Positions 1 to 4,713 of a stretch of DNA of 7,865 bases are shown piece after piece. A model generated the notes under the pieces. That model was not told where the DNA came from, made no database searches, and was given only the letters and a program-made list of their open reading frames with translations. Source of the DNA: Peptococcaceae bacterium (GTDB taxonomy: Bacteria > Bacillota > Desulfitobacteriia > Desulfitobacteriales > Desulfitobacteriaceae); the NCBI GenBank assembly GCA_031289815.1, contig JAITOS010000090.1, forward strand, positions 1 to 7,865. The letters are read 5' to 3'. The translations under genes and the position numbers were made by a program. Each line of letters opens with the position of its first letter. Within the stretch, counting starts at the first letter, position 1.

Positions 1-56
1 CAAGAGCAGGCGCACTCACCCGCCCTCCACGGCCCTCCAGCAAAAGCACCCATCCG
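1..56 (+). repeat. Partial copy of GC-rich interspersed repeat (tandem-unit part)
   Basis: The window opens inside a repeat. Positions 1-22 (CAAGAGCAGG followed by a CACCCG end) match the tail of the third tandem unit at 1629-1650 with only a few differences. Positions 23-56 form another, shorter degenerate unit that contains CCTCCAGCA and ends in ATCCG. The orientation is the same as the copy at 1411-1655 and opposite to the copy at the window end. The hairpin module of the family is not present in the visible part and may lie to the left of the window. Function unknown. Confidence 0.65.
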
Positions 57-193
57 ATCGTACAGCCCGAAAAAAATCTTTTCACTATCAGGCTTTTGAC
101 GTATTTCGCCACGCCGTTCAGGATTCCAGCACAACAAACTCGTGAGAATATATTTAGATATTTTGCTAAAAGTTTAATTATTAGACAAACAAC

Positions 194-223
194 TTGATTT
201 CCAAGAAAAATAAGGTATATAAT
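194..223 (+). promoter_or_regulatory. Sigma-A-type promoter of the toxin-antitoxin-like module
   Basis: A -35 box TTGATT (194-199) and a perfect -10 box TATAAT (218-223) are separated by 18 bp. The region upstream (about 145-193) is very AT-rich and could act as an UP element. Transcription would start near 230, leaving a leader of about 30 nt that contains the ribosome binding site at 245-252. The sequence around 153-184 carries short TTTAG/CTAAA/TTAG inverted segments that might be an operator, but they are too short and AT-rich to claim. Confidence 0.75.
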
Positions 224-244
224 ATCTCTACAGATCTATGTGGG

Positions 245-252
245 AAAGGAGG
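245..252 (+). promoter_or_regulatory. Ribosome binding site deciding the GTG start at 260
   Basis: AAAGGAGG lies 7 nt upstream of the GTG at 260. It is the best Shine-Dalgarno match in the region and fixes the start of the first gene of the module. The upstream in-frame TTG at 194 belongs to the -35 box and has no such site. Confidence 0.85.
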
Positions 253-259
253 CGGCAGC

Positions 260-667
260 GTGCAATACATCACAGGAGTTCACGCGCTGAATCTGCCGTG
301 TTCGCTTATGACCTGCGGCGACTGGCATTGTTCGGCGCTGCAATGGGAACGTCCCGCGTTTCGCGACAGCGCAAACAGCCTTTTCGGGGATTACGGGATT
401 GAACGTTGCGGGGCTGTGCCCGAACACGCGGGAGAGTACGCTGTCGCCAATCATATCCGGGCGCTTTTAGATTTGCTGGAGCTTGGCAACTTCAGCGCGG
501 CGCAGGGCATGAATCGCGATTTCATCGGCAACGACGATTACAACGCGGAGGTTTTCGCGAAAGTCGTCCTGATGAGTGCTTTACCGCATTGGCATGAAAT
601 TGACCGCTTCATGGGCGGCGAATACTATGGCAAATGGCTGGAATACAAAAGGCGGACAGGATTATGA
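260..667 (+). CDS. Small hypothetical protein, likely partner (candidate antitoxin) of the downstream nucleotidyltransferase
   Basis: A 135-residue soluble protein starting at GTG 260, chosen for the ideal Shine-Dalgarno site and because the in-frame TTG further upstream is part of the promoter. I cannot assign it to a named family with certainty. It has no signal peptide, no membrane segment and no winged-helix DNA-binding motif that I can see. Visible features are an N-terminal stretch rich in Cys, Trp and His (C14, C19, W22, H23, C24, W29), an FGDYGIE segment at about 42-48, an Asn/Asp-rich NRDFIGNDDYN segment at 85-95, and a basic C-terminus. Its stop codon overlaps the next start codon (ATGA), so the two genes are probably translationally coupled. 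That position, upstream of an AbiEii/AbiGii-type nucleotidyltransferase, is where the antitoxin of a type IV-like system normally sits, so an antitoxin or accessory role is inferred from context only. Confidence 0.75.
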   Translation: MQYITGVHALNLPCSLMTCGDWHCSALQWERPAFRDSANSLFGDYGIERCGAVPEHAGEYAVANHIRALLDLLELGNFSAAQGMNRDFIGNDDYNAEVFAKVVLMSALPHWHEIDRFMGGEYYGKWLEYKRRTGL

Positions 668-1365
668 GGGACTGGAGAGAACAGCACGGTACGGTGATCA
701 CCTCTTTTATGGAATACTTGAACGAAAAAACAAGCAATTTCATACTCAAAGGCGGTACGGCGCTGTATCTGTGCTATCAGTTGGACAGGTTTTCCGAGGA
801 TATCGACCTTGACGGGCGGGAAAAAGGGCTGACCGCCTTCGTGGATGACTTCTGCCAGGAAAACGGGTACGCGTACAGAGTAGCTAAAGATACGGGTACC
901 GTAGAGCGGTGCCTGGTGGATTACGGAAGCGTGGGAAAACCACTCAAAATTGAGGCGTCGTTTCGGCGCCGTGAAATCCTCCGCGAGGAAACAGGGGTAG
1001 TAAACGGTGTTATCGTATACAATATAGAGCCGCTTTGCGTAATGAAAATCAACGCCTATGCGGGTCGGGATAAAATCCGTGATCTGTACGATCTGACTTT
1101 TATCTGCAATCATTATTTTGACAAACTTTCGCCGCAGACTGTGGCGTTGCTGCGCGGCGCGGTAGAGTACAAAGGGATCGCGCAGTTTGACTATATGATT
1201 ACCAATCAGCCGGATGAGTTGATAGACAGCGAAAAACTGGCGGGAGATTTTTTATCGATGTATGACCGACTTGGTCTCCTGTTTGACGAAAGTGAGCGAG
1301 AACTTATTTTAGCCGTAAAATTATCTGACCCAGAAGATGACGAAGATGAGGATGAGTGGGAATAG
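664..1365 (+). CDS. AbiEii/AbiGii-type nucleotidyltransferase (candidate toxin)
   Basis: A 233-residue nucleotidyltransferase-fold protein. Known members of the family (AbiEii, MenT) transfer nucleotides to cellular targets, in some cases tRNA 3' ends, and are restrained by a co-encoded antitoxin. Visible motifs are KGGTAL (29-34), the metal-binding cluster SEDIDLD (44-50, with D46 and D48), a third acidic position in KIEAS (95-99, E97), and the family's basic/acidic block K128...R135-D-K-I-R-D-L-Y-D143. All expected catalytic positions appear intact. The C-terminus is strongly acidic (SDPEDDEDEDEWE, 221-233), which is unusual. The start at ATG 664 is preferred over ATG 634 because it overlaps the upstream stop (ATGA) and has an AGG-rich site just before it. 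A terminator follows at 1378-1408, closing a two-gene operon. The family assignment is firm. The target, and whether the protein acts in defence or in genetic maintenance, cannot be read from the sequence. Confidence 0.9.
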   Translation: MRDWREQHGTVITSFMEYLNEKTSNFILKGGTALYLCYQLDRFSEDIDLDGREKGLTAFVDDFCQENGYAYRVAKDTGTVERCLVDYGSVGKPLKIEASFRRREILREETGVVNGVIVYNIEPLCVMKINAYAGRDKIRDLYDLTFICNHYFDKLSPQTVALLRGAVEYKGIAQFDYMITNQPDELIDSEKLAGDFLSMYDRLGLLFDESERELILAVKLSDPEDDEDEDEWE

Positions 1366-1377
1366 CATAGCCATATC

Positions 1378-1408
1378 ATAGCGCCGCCTGATAAAGCGGC
1401 GTTATTTT
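1378..1408 (+). terminator. Intrinsic terminator of the two-gene module
   Basis: The stem CGCCGC (1382-1387) pairs with GCGGCG (1396-1401) around an 8-nt loop. It can be lengthened through a G-T pair and three A-T pairs to 1378/1405. The 3' side runs into TTATTTT (1402-1408). It lies 12 bp after the nucleotidyltransferase stop codon. The minus strand has no T-run beside the stem, so it acts on + strand transcripts. Confidence 0.85.
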
Positions 1409-1412
1409 CTGC

Positions 1413-1433
1413 ACCCAAGCGCCAACCCAAGCG
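1413..1433 (+). repeat. Short direct repeat at the repeat-element edge (12-bp period)
   Basis: ACCCAAGCG occurs at 1413-1421 and again at 1425-1433, spaced by CCA. The second copy runs into the left arm of the hairpin module that starts at 1431. It may be a remnant of another repeat unit or the left boundary of the element. Confidence 0.6.
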
Positions 1434-1535
1434 AAGGGCGGACGGTTCCGCGAAAAGCGAGGCATGGAAGCCGAGCGCGTCCCTTTGCGCCAGGAAGGCG
1501 CAGCGGGACGAAAAGCGGAACCGTCTGCCCTTCGC
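1431..1535 (+). repeat. Hairpin module of interspersed repeat (copy 2)
   Basis: Two 21-nt arms, 1431-1451 (begins GCGAAGGGCG) and 1515-1535 (ends GCCCTTCGC), are reverse complements except for one position that still allows a G-T pair. Nested between them is a second hairpin: 1478-1491 pairs with 1497-1510 around the loop AGGAA, with one mismatch and one G-T pair in 14. The 26 nt between the left arm and the inner stem include GGC-ATGGAA-GCC, which can form a small third stem. The whole can fold as a large branched hairpin in RNA or as a cruciform in DNA. Positions 1445-1535 recur inverted at 7775-7865 with 2 differences in 91. No protein-coding signal is evident, and it sits between a terminator and the next promoter, where an inserted non-autonomous element is tolerated. 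Confidence 0.85.
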
Positions 1536-1650
1536 GGTCTTCCAGCAAGAGTAGGCTCTACTCGTCCGCCCTGCGCTGACCCCAGAGACAGAGGAAATGA
1601 CACAGCGCCGCCCTTCGCGGCTCCTCAGCAAGAGCAGGTGCACCCACCCG
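1528..1650 (+). repeat. Three degenerate ~40-bp tandem units (copy 2)
   Basis: Three units follow the hairpin: 1528-1568 (41 bp), 1569-1610 (42 bp) and 1611-1650 (40 bp). The first and third begin CCCTTCGCGG, continue with CCAGCAAGAG or TCAGCAAGAG, and end in a C-rich CCG. The middle unit is diverged (CCCTGCGCTG start). The first unit overlaps the right arm of the hairpin, so the hairpin arms are themselves built from the unit boundary. Related units occur at 1-56 and, inverted, at 7703-7782. A partial fourth start (CCCT) is seen at 1651. Confidence 0.7.
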
Positions 1651-1674
1651 CCCTGATAATACCGCCAGAAAGTA

Positions 1675-1703
1675 TTGAGCAATGGCGAACTTCAGTGTAC
1701 AAT
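1675..1703 (+). promoter_or_regulatory. Promoter of the lapA-like/recJ/relA operon
   Basis: A -35 box TTGAGC (1675-1680) and a -10 box TACAAT (1698-1703) are separated by 17 bp. Transcription would start near 1710, giving a leader of roughly 88 nt before the ATG at 1798. It lies just after the repeat element ends and is the only good promoter match I find ahead of the first operon gene. Confidence 0.7.
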
Positions 1704-1783
1704 GATAAGAAAATCAAATTTTTTAGCGAGCAGCAGACTTTCTTAAACAATGACGGCGCTTTTTGCTGTTTATATTCAAAAAA

Positions 1784-1789
1784 AGGAGG
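1784..1789 (+). promoter_or_regulatory. Ribosome binding site deciding the ATG start at 1798
   Basis: AGGAGG within an A-rich run, 8 nt before ATG 1798. The in-frame ATG at 1750 lacks any Shine-Dalgarno sequence and would place charged residues ahead of the first membrane helix. Confidence 0.85.
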
Positions 1790-1797
1790 AACAGAGG

Positions 1798-2109
1798 ATG
1801 TTTATATTAGTGTTAGCCTTGATTTGCGCGTTGCTCATTGCGGTTTTTTCCTTGCAAAACGCCGCGCCGGTACCGATTCACTTAGGGTGGTTGACCGCGC
1901 AAATTCCTTTAGTCATCGTGATTTTGGTCGCTGTTTTAGCCGGAGCGCTGATTGTGCTTTTATTAGCGATCTGGAGAGAATTCCAAATGAAAAAAAAGCG
2001 GAAAGCGCTCACCGCGGCGGCGGAGACCTGCGGCTGCCATCCGGTGGCTGAGCAGACGGCTGATCAGACGCCCGATCAGGAGAAACCGCCGTCGCCGACG
2101 GAGCTTTAA
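1798..2109 (+). CDS. LapA-domain (DUF1049) small inner-membrane protein
   Basis: A 103-residue membrane protein. The first helix spans about residues 2-19 and ends in the family signature FSLQNAAPV (17-25). A short periplasmic/outer loop (HLGWL) follows, then a second helix at about 36-58. After it comes a positively charged cytoplasmic segment (WREFQMKKKRK, 59-69) and a polar Pro/Gln/Glu-rich tail. Length and layout match LapA-domain proteins. In E. coli, LapA works with LapB in controlling lipopolysaccharide synthesis. In Bacillota the role is unclear, and no LapB-type TPR gene is visible here. It is the first gene of the operon, 60 bp ahead of the recJ ATG. The family call rests on the helix pattern and the QN motif. 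The function in this organism is not established. Confidence 0.85.
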   Translation: MFILVLALICALLIAVFSLQNAAPVPIHLGWLTAQIPLVIVILVAVLAGALIVLLLAIWREFQMKKKRKALTAAAETCGCHPVAEQTADQTPDQEKPPSPTEL

Positions 2110-2113
2110 TACG

Positions 2114-2125
2114 CCGGATATCCGG
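2114..2125. promoter_or_regulatory. Perfect 12-bp palindrome ahead of recJ promoter
   Basis: CCGGATATCCGG is a perfect palindrome 4 bp after the lapA-like stop codon and 8 bp upstream of the -35-like box at 2134. A further CCGG half lies at about 2130-2133 with a small variation. It has no T-run, so it is not a standard terminator. Its place suggests a possible operator, but a chance palindrome is also possible. Confidence 0.35.
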
Positions 2126-2133
2126 TGATCCGG

Positions 2134-2162
2134 TTGCCTTCCACGGTTCTCTCATATATAAT
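2134..2162 (+). promoter_or_regulatory. Candidate internal promoter at the recJ start
   Basis: TTGCCT (2134-2139) and a perfect TATAAT (2157-2162) are separated by exactly 17 bp. The expected transcription start is 2168-2170, essentially at the recJ ATG (2170). If active, it would make a leaderless or near-leaderless recJ-relA transcript independent of the lapA-like gene. The -35 box matches the consensus at 4 of 6 positions. Confidence 0.55.
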
Positions 2163-2169
2163 CACGGGT

Positions 2170-4671
2170 ATGAGGAAAGAAAACGAACAACAACGGCTAT
2201 GGTCTATTTTAGCGTCAGACAAACAGGCGGCAGACGAGCTTAACGCCGTGACCGGCGTCTCACCGGTGGTGGCGGAGCTTTTGAGCCAGCGGGGAATCCA
2301 AGAACCGTTGGCCGCCGTGGAGTTTTTACGGCCCACCCTGTTATCGTTAAGCTCGCCCTTTTGTTTCCGTGACATGGAGAAAGCGGTTCAGCGTTTATTG
2401 GCTGCCAAGCGCCAGAACGACAAAATCTTGATTTACGGCGACTATGACGTCGATGGGGTGACGAGTACCGCGCTGCTCTATAAGGTCTTGATTGACTTGG
2501 GATTTCAGGCGTCCGCGTATATTCCGAACCGGCAAGAGGAGGGGTATGGCTTACATAAGGATGTGGTGCAAAAAGCCCTGGATTCCGGGGTTCGGGTGTT
2601 GATTACCGTAGATTGCGGCGTAACCGCGGTTCAGGAAGTGATCTTCGCCAATGAATCCGGGATCGACGTCATTATCACGGATCATCATGAGTCGCTGGGA
2701 GAGCTGCCGCCGGCGCTGGCGATCTTGAATCCAAAACTGGAACCGGAGTTGCCGTTTCGCGAGTTCGCCGGCGTGGGGGTGGCCTATAAGCTGGCGCAAG
2801 CCCTGATCGAAGTTTTTAATGAGACCTGGCAGCTTATGCACAGCGCCTTATCTTTGCTGGATCTGGTCGCCTTGGGGACGATTGCCGACGTGGTGCCGCT
2901 GGTAGGGGAAAACCGCATCTTTGTCCGCGCCGGATTGGCCCAGATGGAGCAAACCGAGCATATAGGCTTGGAAGCGTTGCTTGCTGAATGCGGTCTGGCC
3001 GGTAAACGCTTAAAAGCGGGACAGATCGCCTTTACGGCAGCGCCGCGGATCAACGCGGCCGGACGGATGGACAGCGCCAGAGCCGGCTTGGAACTGATGT
3101 TGACGGGAAATCCGGAAAGAGCGCGGGAATTGGCTAAATATCTGACCGGAGAAAACCAGCGGCGGCAGGAGATCGAAAAAGCGATCCTGGCGGAAATAGA
3201 AGCGCAGCTGGAAGGCAGCAAGGCGCGGGTGATTGTGCTCTCCGCGCCGCACTGGCACGTTGGCGTGATTGGGATTGTAGCTTCCCGCATTGCGGAGAGG
3301 TACTACCGGCCGGTGTTTCTGATGGCCGAGGAAGGTCTGGAGGCGAAAGGATCAGCACGCGGCATTGCGGGATATCATGTTTTAGAAAATATAGACGCCT
3401 GTCAGGAATTATTCACGAAGTATGGCGGACATCGTCAGGCCGCCGGTTTTTCTTTGCTGACGGAGAACATCGGAACTTTAAGAGAGCGGCTGAATGAAGC
3501 GGCGGCGGCTTTGCCGGAAGAACTGTTCCGGGAAACGGTTTCAGCGGATTTGGAAGTGCGGCTGGATATGCTGGATCAGCAATTATATCAGGAATTGGAA
3601 ATGATGGCGCCGTTCGGTTTCGGCAATCGCGCCCCCTGCCTGGCGGCCAGAGCGCTGCCGGTCTATCATATGCGGCAAATCGGCAAAGAAGGGGAACACC
3701 TGAAATTTGGACTCGGCAAGAGCGGGGAATGGGAAGCGCTGGCTTTCCGGCAAGGCCACAGGGTAGAGGATTTCAGCCAAAGCTCTTCGATCGACGCGGT
3801 TTTCAGTATAGAGCTGAACCGCTATCAAAATCAGGAACGATTACAGCTGGTACTGCGCGATCTGGAAAACGAAGCGCAATGGCGGACGGAAGAAGCTGAG
3901 GGCCGAATGGCGGCGGTCCAGACCGGCAGTCGGGAGGAAATCGCCGCGGCTCAAGCTGCCGATGACGGCGGCGGTGACGACGGCGAGGCGGCGATCATCG
4001 ACTGGCGGGGGCTGACGAGAGCGCAATGGCTGGCGAAAGCAAACGAATCAGGGCGGCGCGTTCTGATCTGCACCGAGGAGCGGGCGGCGGGATTCCGGGT
4101 ACAGACCTTAGCCGCCTTTCTGGGGCAAGAAGAACAGGAAGGGGAAGCGGCGGCAGGGGAGGCGGACGGTCTAGGCGTGGTGATAGGGCCGGCGCTTTCC
4201 TGGAACCGTTTTCAGCGGCAATATCATAGATTAAAGGAACTGGGGTGCCTCCAGATCGCTCTGGCTGAATTCAATGAAGTGTCGGCGAGCCGTTTGCCGG
4301 AGCTGTGCGCCTACGTGTCCAGAGAACAATTGGTGGAAATTTATCGGGAATTAAAAGCGTTAGCGGGACGGCAAAACCCCTTGTTATTCAGTATGACAGG
4401 GGAGACAGAGGAAACGAGCCGAAAAAGCACGGCGATCAAGATATTTGAAGAGCTGGGAATCGTTCAATATGTAGGAGGATCGGCGCGGGTATGGCTGCAT
4501 TTGGCCGCTCAGAACAAAAAATTATCGCTGGAATCCTCCTTGCGCTATCGCGGCGCTAAAAAGCAATATGAGGAAGCGTTGGTGTTAGCGGACTATTTTC
4601 GACAAACGGCCATAGAGGTTTTGGCAAAGGATATTTGGCTGAAGCTACGTGAAGTAGAGTCCGGAAGATAG
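2170..4671 (+). CDS. recJ: Single-stranded-DNA-specific 5'-3' exonuclease RecJ
   Basis: An 833-residue RecJ. The enzyme degrades single-stranded DNA 5' to 3' in recombinational and mismatch repair and uses Mn/Mg ions in the cytoplasm. Conserved DHH-phosphoesterase motifs are intact: DYDVDG (91-96), VDCG (147-150), TDHHE (170-174) and ALGTIADV (234-241). The DHHA1 part shows RINAAGRM (293-300), GIVASR (368-373) and GGHRQAAGF (419-427), and the OB-fold region starts near APFGFGNRAP (480-489). A long C-terminal region of the Bacillota RecJ type follows, interrupted by Ala/Gly/Glu/Asp-rich low-complexity stretches at about 567-608 and 651-669. ATG 2170 is chosen because it gives the usual short N-terminus before the conserved Trp. 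A GTG at 2125 would add 15 residues encoded within the promoter-like sequence, and neither start has a good Shine-Dalgarno site. The gene is 42 bp ahead of relA and probably co-transcribed. The stop codon lies in a 14-bp tandem duplication. Confidence 0.95.
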   Translation: MRKENEQQRLWSILASDKQAADELNAVTGVSPVVAELLSQRGIQEPLAAVEFLRPTLLSLSSPFCFRDMEKAVQRLLAAKRQNDKILIYGDYDVDGVTSTALLYKVLIDLGFQASAYIPNRQEEGYGLHKDVVQKALDSGVRVLITVDCGVTAVQEVIFANESGIDVIITDHHESLGELPPALAILNPKLEPELPFREFAGVGVAYKLAQALIEVFNETWQLMHSALSLLDLVALGTIADVVPLVGENRIFVRAGLAQMEQTEHIGLEALLAECGLAGKRLKAGQIAFTAAPRINAAGRMDSARAGLELMLTGNPERARELAKYLTGENQRRQEIEKAILAEIEAQLEGSKARVIVLSAPHWHVGVIGIVASRIAERYYRPVFLMAEEGLEAKGSARGIAGYHVLENIDACQELFTKYGGHRQAAGFSLLTENIGTLRERLNEAAAALPEELFRETVSADLEVRLDMLDQQLYQELEMMAPFGFGNRAPCLAARALPVYHMRQIGKEGEHLKFGLGKSGEWEALAFRQGHRVEDFSQSSSIDAVFSIELNRYQNQERLQLVLRDLENEAQWRTEEAEGRMAAVQTGSREEIAAAQAADDGGGDDGEAAIIDWRGLTRAQWLAKANESGRRVLICTEERAAGFRVQTLAAFLGQEEQEGEAAAGEADGLGVVIGPALSWNRFQRQYHRLKELGCLQIALAEFNEVSASRLPELCAYVSREQLVEIYRELKALAGRQNPLLFSMTGETEETSRKSTAIKIFEELGIVQYVGGSARVWLHLAAQNKKLSLESSLRYRGAKKQYEEALVLADYFRQTAIEVLAKDIWLKLREVESGR

Positions 4672-4682
4672 AGTCCGGGAGC
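4655..4682 (+). repeat. 14-bp tandem duplication at the recJ stop codon
   Basis: Two adjacent 14-bp copies, 4655-4668 and 4669-4682, both begin TAGAGTCCGG and agree at 12 of 14 positions. Because 14 is not a multiple of three, the TAG of the second copy falls in the recJ frame and is its stop codon, while the TAG of the first copy is out of frame. Confidence 0.8.
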
Positions 4683-4713
4683 CGGTCAGGCGCGGAAGAG
4701 GGGTAGACGGCAA

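Noticed and set aside
194..259. TTG start at 194 extending the first protein by 22 residues
   Set aside because: The TTG is the first part of the -35 box, the -10 box lies inside the would-be extension, and the ideal ribosome binding site serves GTG 260.
625..1113. 162-residue open frame on the minus strand
   Set aside because: It is antisense to the nucleotidyltransferase, which has clear family motifs.
1528..1650. CRISPR-like array
   Set aside because: The ~40-bp units are contiguous and degenerate, with no constant repeat alternating with unique spacers, and no cas gene is in view.
1464..2051. 195-residue open frame across the repeat and lapA-like gene
   Set aside because: It runs through the hairpin repeat, the promoter and another frame of the lapA-like gene, has no ribosome binding site, and its protein is Arg/Pro-rich as expected from GC-rich non-coding DNA.
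2125..2169. GTG 2125 as recJ start
   Set aside because: It has no Shine-Dalgarno site, and the added residues are encoded by the promoter-like -35/-10 region. It is kept as an alternative at low weight.
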